DNA from: an uncultured Brevibacterium sp.
Lineage (GTDB): Bacteria; Actinomycetota; Actinomycetes; Actinomycetales; Brevibacteriaceae
NCBI GenBank assembly: GCA_902489215.1
Contig: CABTZE010000014.1
Location: forward strand, 1-21,809
DNA length: 21,809 bases
Reading direction: 5' to 3'
In this document: positions 14,182 through 21,809 of the stretch, piece by piece
Numbering within the stretch: the stretch's first letter is position 1
Layout of the letters: every line of letters starts with the position of its first letter
Notes under the pieces: model-generated
The model's input: the letters and a program-made list of their open reading frames with translations, nothing else
The model's database searches: none
What the model was told of the DNA's origin: nothing
Translations under genes and position numbers: made by a program

Positions 14182-15957
14182 TCAGTAGCCTTCCGTGACG
14201 ACTTCGATGAACCGCAGACCCGGGGCCGAGGCGAACTCGGCAAGGGCGGCATCAAACTCTTCCGGTGTGCTCACCTTGGCGGTGCGGGCCCCGTAGGCCG
14301 CTCCGAGTGCGGCGAAATCGGGGTTGTCCAGACTGGTGAAGACGGGGCGGCCGGGGTATTCGCGCTCTTGGTGCATGTGGATGGTGCCGTAGAGCGAATT
14401 GTTGACCACGATCACCAGCACGTCGAGGTTGTTGGCGGCCATCGTGGCGAGCTCTTGGCCGTTCATCATGAAGCAGCCGTCACCGGCAAACGTCACAACT
14501 GTCCGATCGCGGTGCTCCAAGGCGGCCGCCAGCGCGGCCGGGATTCCGTAGCCCATTGACCCCGACTGCGAAGCAACGTGCGAGGGGAAGGTCGAGTAGG
14601 TGCGGTTCTTCTGCACCCACGCCGTGTAGTTCCCGGCCCCGTTGGTGATGATGGTCTCCGCGTCGAACCGGGCGTTGAACTTCTGCATGAACGGCCCACC
14701 CAGGGAGGTCTGCAGGTTCCGCTCGATGTAGCCGGCCCAATCGTCGTGCAGCTTCTTCTGCCAAGCGCGGCGGGCATCGGCGAGCGCGGAATCTCCGGCT
14801 CCCCCGCCAGCCGCGCCACCGTCAGCCGCACCAGCCGAAGCACCACCCTCGTATTCAACCAATGCGCGCATGAACTCCAGCGGGCTGGCGGCAGTCCCAA
14901 CATGAGCGGGGAAGAACCTGCCGATGACATCAGGGTCCGGGTACACGTGAATGACTCCGGGCCCAGCCTGGCCATTGGCCGCGCCGCCACGGTAGTTTTC
15001 CCATTCCTCCCCCGTGTTGGGATCAGGGCGGGAGCCCAGGAAGAAGATGACATCCGCCTCGTCAGCGTTGTTTTCCAACACTGACCGGCCGAACTCGAAG
15101 GTTCCCGCGTAGGCCGGCGATGCGTTGTCCACCAGGTGCATCCGCCTGTGTGCGGCCGCCAGCGCAATCCCGTTTCGCTCGCAGTAGTCGGTGACAAGCG
15201 GGCCGAGTTCCGGCGCGTAGCCGGTGGAACCGAGGATGATGAGCGGCTTTTCGGCCTCACTCAGCAGACGGTGGGCTTCCTGCACCGAGTGCGCATCAGG
15301 CAGCACCGGCGCGGGGGTGGTACGTGATTTCAGCGGGGCATCGGTCTGTTCGACCAGCATGTCTTCGGGCAGCACAACAACCACCGGACCGGGCTCACCG
15401 GATACCGCGGCATTGAGCGCGCGCACCGTGAGTTCGGGGACCCGCTCGACCGTGTTGATTTCGATGACCTCCTTGGCCAGTTCCCCGAACATCTGCCGGT
15501 AGTTGACCTCTTGGAAGGATTCGCGGTGCTGGTGGTCGCGTGGAATCTGACCGATGAACAGCACCATGGGGCTGGCGTCCTGCTTTGCCACATGCACGCC
15601 GATGCTGGCGTTGGTGGCCCCCGGTCCGCGGGTGACCATGCAGATGCCGGGTTCGCCTGTGAGAGCACCGTGGGCTGCTGCGGCCATTGCGGCGCCGCCT
15701 TCTTGCCGGGTGACGATGATTTCGATGTCGTCGGTGTGGTCGTACAGCCCGTCGATCACCGACAGGTAGCTTTCGCCCGGCACCCCGAACACGCGCGTCA
15801 CACCGCTGGCCACCAGCTGTTCAACGAGCGCGTGCCCGCCTTCGCGGACCGCGCAGTCGAGGGGACTTTCGTGGTCTCCCGCGCACGAGGCGGAGTCATG
15901 GTGCACTTGCGTGCTCAGGCTGGTCTGGACTGCTGTCGCGGACGGTTTGGCTGACAC
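14182..15957 (-). CDS. Acetolactate-synthase-like ThDP-dependent enzyme
   Basis: This 591-residue enzyme of the thiamine-diphosphate family has three domains. The N-terminal pyrimidine-binding domain carries the catalytic Glu86 (RQEGGAA) and spans about 38-205. The central domain runs from about 230 to 365. The C-terminal diphosphate-binding domain carries GDG at 492-494 and NN at 519-520 with the usual 26-residue spacing. It resembles large subunits of acetolactate synthase, but no small regulatory subunit or ilv gene is nearby, so it is probably a catabolic relative (decarboxylase, carboligase or similar) of unknown substrate. A Gly/Ala-rich insertion (about 369-391) lies between the central and C-terminal domains. 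The start is GTG 15957; the first 35 residues are not conserved-looking, so a later start is possible. Its 3' side faces the LysR gene across two repeat structures. Confidence 0.85.
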   Translation of the reverse strand: MSAKPSATAVQTSLSTQVHHDSASCAGDHESPLDCAVREGGHALVEQLVASGVTRVFGVPGESYLSVIDGLYDHTDDIEIIVTRQEGGAAMAAAAHGALTGEPGICMVTRGPGATNASIGVHVAKQDASPMVLFIGQIPRDHQHRESFQEVNYRQMFGELAKEVIEINTVERVPELTVRALNAAVSGEPGPVVVVLPEDMLVEQTDAPLKSRTTPAPVLPDAHSVQEAHRLLSEAEKPLIILGSTGYAPELGPLVTDYCERNGIALAAAHRRMHLVDNASPAYAGTFEFGRSVLENNADEADVIFFLGSRPDPNTGEEWENYRGGAANGQAGPGVIHVYPDPDVIGRFFPAHVGTAASPLEFMRALVEYEGGASAGAADGGAAGGGAGDSALADARRAWQKKLHDDWAGYIERNLQTSLGGPFMQKFNARFDAETIITNGAGNYTAWVQKNRTYSTFPSHVASQSGSMGYGIPAALAAALEHRDRTVVTFAGDGCFMMNGQELATMAANNLDVLVIVVNNSLYGTIHMHQEREYPGRPVFTSLDNPDFAALGAAYGARTAKVSTPEEFDAALAEFASAPGLRFIEVVTEGY

Positions 15958-16036
15958 TCTCTGCTGCCCCCTTGCAGTGGATCGTGGGTAATGTCTGGCT
16001 CTACCCTAAGCCCAGATCAGCGCCCAGAACAGGGCA

Positions 16037-16082
16037 GTGCGCCCGTGGTGCTGGGCGGCTGTGCTCAGCACCGCGGGCGCAC
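16037..16082 (-). terminator. Strong GC-rich hairpin after the NAD(P)-binding protein gene
   Basis: The 17-bp arms 16037-16053 and 16066-16082 pair with one mismatch around a 12-base loop, starting 9 bp after the stop of the minus-strand gene. There is no T-tract downstream, so this would be the U-less hairpin type common in high-GC bacteria. It also lies just upstream of the ThDP-enzyme start, so it would separate the two genes. Confidence 0.55.
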
Positions 16083-16090
16083 GGGTTTGA

Positions 16091-16729
16091 TCAGTGAATC
16101 GCTTCGGCGATAGGAGTGTCGCCGTCGTCAAAGTTGATCGTGCGGCCGATGGTGTTGTCGTCCTCGACCGCGGCCGCGATGACCTGCGCGACGTTCTCGC
16201 GCGAAACCTCGCTGCCCTTTCCGTCAACGGTGATCGTGCCGCTGCCCGGTTCAAGCGTAAGCAGGCTGGGTCCGAGAATCGTCCAGTCGAGTTCCGTCCC
16301 GCGCAGGTGTTCATCGGCGATGCTCTTGGCTTCTGCGTACTGCCAGAAGCTGTCTTCAGGATCCACACCGTGCTCGCGGCTGGCGTTGAAGTAGGAGACC
16401 ATCACATAGCGCTTGGCACCTGCCTGCTGGGCGGCGTCCATGGAGCGGATCGCGGCGTCCTGGTCGACTGCCTTCGTGCGGGCGGGGTTTCCTCCGCCTG
16501 CACCCGCGGACCAGACGACTGCATCCTGACCTTCAAGCAGCTCAGCCAACTGTGCGGTGTCGAGCTGTTCAATGTCAGCGACCTTCGGAGTCGCACCGGT
16601 TTCGGCGACTTCGGCTTCATGGTCGGGGTTGCGGAACACCGAAGTAACCTCGTGGCCTGCCTTGACCAGCAGGGGTGCTGCCATCAGGGCGATCTTTCCG
16701 TGTCCGCCGATGATCGTAATGCGTGCCAT
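16091..16729 (-). CDS. NAD(P)-binding atypical SDR protein (YhfK-like)
   Basis: This 212-residue cytoplasmic single-domain Rossmann protein carries an N-terminal glycine motif GGHGKIA (8-14), Arg33 at the end of the second strand (VFRNP), which suggests NADP(H) preference, VWSAGAGGG (72-80), and a conserved YxxxK pair at Tyr131/Lys135 (YAEAK). It belongs to the atypical short-chain dehydrogenases used as NAD(P)H-dependent reductases or redox sensors; the substrate is unknown. The start is ATG 16729, behind the strong site GAGGAGG. It appears to be transcribed alone, with a hairpin after its stop. The 179 bp upstream (16730-16908) contain only degenerate CCGCCTAAG-like repeats. Confidence 0.85.
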   Translation of the reverse strand: MARITIIGGHGKIALMAAPLLVKAGHEVTSVFRNPDHEAEVAETGATPKVADIEQLDTAQLAELLEGQDAVVWSAGAGGGNPARTKAVDQDAAIRSMDAAQQAGAKRYVMVSYFNASREHGVDPEDSFWQYAEAKSIADEHLRGTELDWTILGPSLLTLEPGSGTITVDGKGSEVSRENVAQVIAAAVEDDNTIGRTINFDDGDTPIAEAIH

Positions 16730-16908
16730 AAAGACCTCCTCAGATCGTGGTCGTCACGTACAGCACGCCATCCGGGCTGCTTATTCCATCCGCTGCGAGC
16801 TGAGGCGAAAACACCAGGACCAACGAGGTGCCTGCCGGCCGCCGCCTAACCTCCCGGCCGCCGCTTAGCTGGCTGGCCGCAGCCAAGCCACCGCTTATCT
16901 CCCCCCGC

Positions 16909-19900
16909 CTAAGCGCTGCCCTCTCCGAACAGCTCCCGCAGGTCATCCGCAGAGATTCCGCGCGCAAAACCAGCTCCGCCGTCCATGAGCGAATCGAACA
17001 GACGCGCCTTGCGCTGCTGCAGGTCGACAACCTTCTCTTCGATCGTCCCCTGCGCCACCAGCCGGTAGACCATGACCTTTTTGTCCTGCCCAATGCGGTG
17101 AGCGCGGTCGACCGCCTGCGCTTCGGCCGCCGGGTTCCACCACGGGTCCATGATGAACACGTAGTCAGCGGCGGTAAGCGTAAGCCCAGCCCCTCCGGCT
17201 TTGAGCGATATAAGGAACACCGGCGCACTGCCCTCCTGGAACTCCGTCACCAGATCCGCTCGTTCGCTCATGGGAACCGAGCCGTCCAGATACAGGTGGG
17301 CGGCGCCTCGGGAAGTGAGTTCGTCCGAAATGCGCTGCAGGAACGACGTGAACTGGCTGAACACAATCACCCGGTGGCCCTCGTCGATCACCCGGCCCAG
17401 GGATTCAAGGAGTGTCTGCATTTTCGACGATTCGATCGACGAATAGCTGCCGCCTTCGACAATCGCCGGGTCGAGCGCCATCATCCGCAGCAGCGTGAGC
17501 GACCGGAAAACCGTCATCCGGTTGCCGTCAACATCCATGTCGTCCAATAGCCGCAGAACCTTTTTGCGCTCCCGCTGCAGAAGCGTGTTGTATGCCTTAG
17601 CGTGCGCGGGAGTGAGTTCGACGCTGATGATCGACTCCTGCTTTTCCGGGAGGTCTTTCGCCACGAGTTCCTTGGTGCGCCGCAGCATGAAAGGCCGCAC
17701 CGTCTGCCGCAGCAGAAGCATGCGTTCAGTAGCTTCACCGGATTCGATCGGCTTGGCGAACTCCTCGTTGAACCGCCGGTAGGGCCCCACGAGCCCCGGC
17801 ACCGCAATACGCAGCAGCGACCAGAAGTCTGCTAGCGCATTTTCCATGGGCGTACCCGTGATGACCAGGCGAAACGGCGCCTGAATCTTTGAAGCCGCTG
17901 CAAACCCCTTGGACTGCCGGTTCTTAATGGCCTGCGCTTCGTCGAACACCGCACCGGCCCACGGCAGCTTTGTGTATTCCTCGGAATCGCGCCGCATGAG
18001 GGTGTAGGACGTGACAATGACATCCGCACCGCTGCGCGCTTCTTCCAGCGGCGTGCCGCGCTTTTTGCTGGTCTGGCTGACCACCCGCACGTCAAGTTCA
18101 GGCGTGAACCGGGCGGCTTCTGCCTGCCACACGCCCACAACCGATGACGGCGCCACCACCAGGAACGGGGCCGAGGTGCCGGCTAGGGATTCTGCCGCCG
18201 CACCCGCCGCTGTTTCGCGGGCGTGGGCAATGAGCGCGAGCGTCTGAATGGTTTTGCCCAAACCCATGTCATCAGCGAGGATTCCGCCAAGACCAGCATC
18301 AAACAGGAAGCTCAGCCACTGGAAGCCTTCGCGCTGGTAGTCGCGCAGCGTGGCCTTGAGCCCCGCAGGCAGCGGGGCGGTCGGAAGTTCTTCCACCTGG
18401 GCGAGCGCGCGAATGCGCTCAAACCATTCGGTGTCACCTTCAATGGTGTCCGCGATGTCTTCGAGAGCTTTGAACTGGCCCACCTGATGTTTGTCGATGC
18501 GCTGTTTGGTGGGCGTCCATTCCTGCAGGACCGTTGCTTCGCGGATGAGGTCGCGCAGCTTGTCGAATACCGGGTGGTCCAATTTGAGGTAGGACTTATC
18601 CGGCATAAGCACAGCGTCTTGCCCGCGGGCGAGCGCCGTGAACACCGTTGCGAAGGGAAGTTCGCGATCGCCCACGTGCACTGACACGGCGAGGTCGAAC
18701 CAGTCGTTGCGCTCATTGACTACCGCACTGACATTCGGTGTTCCCTCAATGTGCACGTAATCGGGCCGTGTGCCGAAAACCGACACCTCGATGAGCGGCG
18801 AAGCTTCCAGCTGCGGCAGAACTTCGGCCGTGAACTGGGCGGCTTCAACACCGTCAAAAGACAACGTGTCTTCGCGCGCCTGATCGGGCCACTGCCGGTG
18901 GACTTCAGCGAGAATGTCGCGTTCAGCCTCGACATTGCGCTGCCCGCTGGCACCGGCACCGCTGATACCGGCGCCTCCGGCAGCGCCGCCGGCCCCGCTG
19001 CCGGTGGGCGGGTTGAGCGGCAGACGCCGAGTGGGCATCCGATACCGCCACTGCCACGAAAGGTCAACGTGATCGCCGGTGAAAGACGCCGTGAGGTTCA
19101 GCTGCGGCGTAGTGGAATCCGGAAGCTCCACCGAGGAATCCGCGCTCACTACGGCAGCCGACTGACTCAGCACGGTCAGACCCTCATCGAAGAACGCCTG
19201 CCGATCCTCGGCGGGCACGCTGAAGCCGTCGGACAGCAGCAGCCCCTGCAGGCCTTCGTGCGCCGGACGGTCTAAACGCGCGATGCGAACACGAACACCG
19301 GAACCACCCGCAGCACCGGATCCGTGACCACCCTCATCTGCCCCTTCACCGGGAAGAACAATGTCGGCAAGCGCATACGGCCCTAAGAACTTGGGCCTCC
19401 GGACGGGTTCACCGTCAATGCTGAGGGCGGGTGTCAGCTGCAGTCCGCCGTGTGCCCGCGTGCCCTCCGCGCTGGCAATGGAGAATTCAGCCGAGGCCGC
19501 GCCTCCCCACTGCACAGATTCAATCGGCGCCAGCCCTATGAACTCGACCCCCGTCTGCCGTGCACGATCCAGCAGTTCCCACATGAGCCTGCTACCGGTG
19601 TCGGCCAGATCGATGTGGTCTTCTCGCATGGCCCGCCCCACGCCTTCAGACAGGTGCAGGCGGTAGATCTGCCCCAGAATGGTGGCCTGTTCGGGGTCGA
19701 GCGCAGCATCCACGCCGGACATCAGAGAACGCCAGGTCAGCCCGCCCTTGATCCAGGCGTCACGCTGTCCGCGCCGCATGGGACGGATGACCAGCTGCAC
19801 ATTGGGGTCCCAGGCATCCTCGGCAGACACCGAGGTCCCGGCCCCAGCCCGCTGTTCGAACCAGCTGATGCGCCGCTGCAGTTCAAAGGCAATCGCAAGA

Positions 19901-20667
19901 CCGCCGCGCGCCGGAACGTCCGGCACACGGAGGAACCGCAGGGCCTGCCGCCAGGCCGGTTCGGGCTTGTGGGCGGGGTCTTCGGCCGGCAGGTCGGTAA
20001 ACAGAAGGTCGGGATCGTCCGCCCCGCCGTCCTCAGCAAGAACTGGTTCTTCACCCCAAGCCGCCGAGGTGGAATCGCCTTGACCTGCCTGCTGGGGTCT
20101 GCTGATACCCGTGGGCCAGCCGACGGGGTTTTCGCACGCCGGAGTGGTACGCCGATCATGTGGAATGGGGGCCAGCTGGCGAATGGGAACGTCAAGTTCG
20201 TCAATGTGTCCCGTGGACTTTTCGACACAGTCCGCGGCGAAGCCCAGGTCCACGCTCGCCAAAGGAGACAAATGGCCCACTCCCCCGAACTTCTGAACAC
20301 TGGCCAGCGACGTAGTCCAGCGCAGAAGCGCTGCCGCGTGTTTGCAGTCCCTGCCCACCGGGCAGGTGCACATGCACGCTGTGGGAGTGAACCACCGGAG
20401 TTCTTCCGCACGGCTGCGCGCAGCCATGGGCAGATCCAAAAGGTCGAGCTCGCGGGGAGCAGAAGCCCCCGCGAGCTCGACATGTACGGAATAGGAATCA
20501 GAACCGACAACCTCGGCTTCGATCACGCTGTCATCAGGAAACCACGACACCGCTGCCAACCGCTGTTCCTGCGCGTAGGCAATACCGCGGTTGAGCGCAC
20601 CGGAATCGAAGCGTGAGGTCAGTTCCCGGTAGGCAACAGCGGGCAGTAACAGGCGCGGTGTTCGCAT
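16909..20667 (-). CDS. SWIM zinc-finger SNF2-family helicase/ATPase
   Basis: This 1252-residue protein of the Swi2/Snf2 ATPase superfamily is predicted to translocate on double-stranded DNA. An N-terminal SWIM zinc-binding motif (Cys100-x-Cys102 ... Cys108-x-His110, in CTCPVGRDCKH) is followed by a long, poorly conserved middle region. The motor then follows: Walker A DDMGLGKT with Lys805, Walker B DEAQ at 909-912, motif III region ITGTPMEN, and a C-terminal helicase domain ending in RAHRIGQ near 1190. Two Gly/Ala-rich insertions (about 440-460 and 551-575) make it longer than many homologues. The start is ATG 20667 with a weak GATGGG site. The cellular role is unclear; bacterial members have been linked to transcription recycling, repair and defence. 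The AGCS symporter gene ends 34 bp upstream on the same strand, so read-through is possible. Confidence 0.92.
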   Translation of the reverse strand: MRTPRLLLPAVAYRELTSRFDSGALNRGIAYAQEQRLAAVSWFPDDSVIEAEVVGSDSYSVHVELAGASAPRELDLLDLPMAARSRAEELRWFTPTACMCTCPVGRDCKHAAALLRWTTSLASVQKFGGVGHLSPLASVDLGFAADCVEKSTGHIDELDVPIRQLAPIPHDRRTTPACENPVGWPTGISRPQQAGQGDSTSAAWGEEPVLAEDGGADDPDLLFTDLPAEDPAHKPEPAWRQALRFLRVPDVPARGGLAIAFELQRRISWFEQRAGAGTSVSAEDAWDPNVQLVIRPMRRGQRDAWIKGGLTWRSLMSGVDAALDPEQATILGQIYRLHLSEGVGRAMREDHIDLADTGSRLMWELLDRARQTGVEFIGLAPIESVQWGGAASAEFSIASAEGTRAHGGLQLTPALSIDGEPVRRPKFLGPYALADIVLPGEGADEGGHGSGAAGGSGVRVRIARLDRPAHEGLQGLLLSDGFSVPAEDRQAFFDEGLTVLSQSAAVVSADSSVELPDSTTPQLNLTASFTGDHVDLSWQWRYRMPTRRLPLNPPTGSGAGGAAGGAGISGAGASGQRNVEAERDILAEVHRQWPDQAREDTLSFDGVEAAQFTAEVLPQLEASPLIEVSVFGTRPDYVHIEGTPNVSAVVNERNDWFDLAVSVHVGDRELPFATVFTALARGQDAVLMPDKSYLKLDHPVFDKLRDLIREATVLQEWTPTKQRIDKHQVGQFKALEDIADTIEGDTEWFERIRALAQVEELPTAPLPAGLKATLRDYQREGFQWLSFLFDAGLGGILADDMGLGKTIQTLALIAHARETAAGAAAESLAGTSAPFLVVAPSSVVGVWQAEAARFTPELDVRVVSQTSKKRGTPLEEARSGADVIVTSYTLMRRDSEEYTKLPWAGAVFDEAQAIKNRQSKGFAAASKIQAPFRLVITGTPMENALADFWSLLRIAVPGLVGPYRRFNEEFAKPIESGEATERMLLLRQTVRPFMLRRTKELVAKDLPEKQESIISVELTPAHAKAYNTLLQRERKKVLRLLDDMDVDGNRMTVFRSLTLLRMMALDPAIVEGGSYSSIESSKMQTLLESLGRVIDEGHRVIVFSQFTSFLQRISDELTSRGAAHLYLDGSVPMSERADLVTEFQEGSAPVFLISLKAGGAGLTLTAADYVFIMDPWWNPAAEAQAVDRAHRIGQDKKVMVYRLVAQGTIEEKVVDLQQRKARLFDSLMDGGAGFARGISADDLRELFGEGSA

Positions 20668-20701
20668 GAACCCATCATGTCACTGCCCACTGACACGTGG
20701 T

Positions 20702-21809
20702 TCACTCGCGCGACGAACCTACGCGGTTGCCCGCCTTCCATTCGGCCCAACCCGGCTGGTCGGCCATGAAGGCTTCGATTTCTTCCTTCGAGGCGACGAG
20801 CTTGGGATCGTGTTTGAGGTAGTGACGGGTTTCGCGGGCAATGAGACCCGACAGGATCAGGATGCCGATGAGGTTCGGCAGAGCCATGAGGCCGTTGGCC
20901 ACGTCTGCGAAGTTCCACACGACCTCGATTTCCGTGGTGCAGCCGACAAACACGACCAGCGAAAAGAAGATGCGGAACGGAACAACCGCACGGCGGCCGA
21001 ACAGGCGCTCAAGGTTGCGCTCACCGTAGTAGGACCAGCCGAGGATGGTCGAGAAGGCGAACAGAACCAGGCCGACCGTGACGATCCAGTGGCCCCACTG
21101 GCCCGGCAGTCCGAAGGTGAAGGCCTCACCGGTCATGAGTGATGCCGAAATCTGCTCGCCGGCTTCGTCCGTTGCCTTCCACACGCCGGTGGTGATGATG
21201 ACCAGACCGGTGAAGGTCACAACGACGATCGTGTCGATGAAGGTCTGGGTCATCGAAACCAGGCCCTGACGCACCGGGTGCGAGGTCTTGGCGGCAGCAG
21301 CGGCAATCGGCGCCGAGCCCAGACCGGATTCGTTCGAGAACAGACCGCGGGCAACACCCAACTGGATGACAACCAGGAGGACCGAACCGGCAAAGCCGCC
21401 TGCGGCAGCGGTGCCGGAGAAGGCGCCTCGGAAGATTTCACCGAAAGCAGCCGGGAGACCCGAAATGTTCGCAATGAGGATGTAGATGGCAGCGCCGACG
21501 TAGAAGACGATCATGATCGGCACGAGAGCCGAGGTGACCGAACCGATGGAGCGAATGCCGCCGACCAGAACAACCAGGGCCAGAACGGTCAGAACCAGAC
21601 CGGTGACCCAGGTGGGCACGTGCCAGGAGTTCTCAACGTTCGAAGCAATCGAGTTGCCCTGCGTGAGGTTGCCGATGCCGAAGCAGGCAACCGCGGCGAA
21701 GATGGCAAACGACAGGCCCAGGACTTTGCCCAGCGGCCCCTTGATGCCGCGCTCCAGGTAGTACTGGGGACCACCGCTCTTCTCGCCGGCAGTGTCAGTG
21801 GTGCGGAAG
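20702..21809 (-). CDS. AGCS-family alanine/glycine:cation symporter (partial)
   Basis: The open frame continues through the right window edge: codons upstream of 21619 read GGPQYYLERGIKGPLG and on to the edge, so the GTG at 21619 is not the start. About 369 residues are visible, and roughly the first 100 are missing compared with family members of 450-500. The family signature GLFSNESGLGSAPIAAAAA is present, along with at least seven hydrophobic segments and a short charged C-terminus. It should import alanine or glycine with sodium or protons across the cytoplasmic membrane. The exact substrate is not readable from the sequence. The promoter lies outside the window. Confidence 0.93.
   Translation of the reverse strand, partial: FRTTDTAGEKSGGPQYYLERGIKGPLGKVLGLSFAIFAAVACFGIGNLTQGNSIASNVENSWHVPTWVTGLVLTVLALVVLVGGIRSIGSVTSALVPIMIVFYVGAAIYILIANISGLPAAFGEIFRGAFSGTAAAGGFAGSVLLVVIQLGVARGLFSNESGLGSAPIAAAAAKTSHPVRQGLVSMTQTFIDTIVVVTFTGLVIITTGVWKATDEAGEQISASLMTGEAFTFGLPGQWGHWIVTVGLVLFAFSTILGWSYYGERNLERLFGRRAVVPFRIFFSLVVFVGCTTEIEVVWNFADVANGLMALPNLIGILILSGLIARETRHYLKHDPKLVASKEEIEAFMADQPGWAEWKAGNRVGSSRE

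Overview
The window is high-GC, densely packed DNA. It has frequent GTG and TTG starts, AGGAG-type ribosome binding sites and Gly/Ala-rich protein loops, which fits an actinobacterium (Micrococcales-like is my guess; the genus cannot be fixed from the sequence alone). I support ten complete protein genes, one betA-like gene whose 5' end is broken by a duplication, and one gene cut by the right window edge. No rRNA, tRNA, CRISPR array, transposase or phage gene was seen.

Layout. Positions 67-5510 (minus) form a choline-to-glycine-betaine operon, betB-betA-betT: betaine aldehyde dehydrogenase, choline dehydrogenase and a BCCT choline transporter. A TetR-family regulator (5788-6633, plus) is divergent, and the shared intergenic region carries two operator-like dyads. 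Positions 6750-9686 hold a PD-(D/E)XK/Vsr-like nuclease-domain protein and a P1B-type metal ATPase whose stop codons abut. Positions 9960-13949 hold an ALDH7-type aldehyde dehydrogenase and a DAO-family FAD oxidoreductase (minus) with a divergent LysR regulator. This set looks like an L-pipecolate/lysine catabolic unit (AmaA/AmaB-like; inference). Positions 14182-15957 are an acetolactate-synthase-like ThDP enzyme, 16091-16729 a small NAD(P)-binding protein, 16909-20667 a SWIM/SNF2 helicase, and 20702-21809 the C-terminal part of an AGCS alanine/glycine:cation symporter.

The most unusual material is non-coding. A family of long palindromic elements with the core CGTGCAAAAACTCGG occurs at three places (1-65, 6653-6721, 9777-9873). 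Two of the copies bracket the bet locus exactly. A second, unrelated 65-bp palindrome built from four copies of a 13-bp word lies between convergent genes at 14014-14079. A perfect 29-bp tandem duplication at the start of betA shifts the reading frame and creates a stop/start overlap, so the gene is either inactivated, switchable, or rescued by re-initiation.

How the genes work together: BetT imports choline, and BetA and BetB oxidise it to glycine betaine, an osmoprotectant, under probable TetR control. The FAD oxidoreductase and ALDH7 probably perform two consecutive oxidations of an amine or amino acid under LysR control. The remaining genes (metal export, ThDP enzyme, helicase, symporter) show no clear functional link to these.
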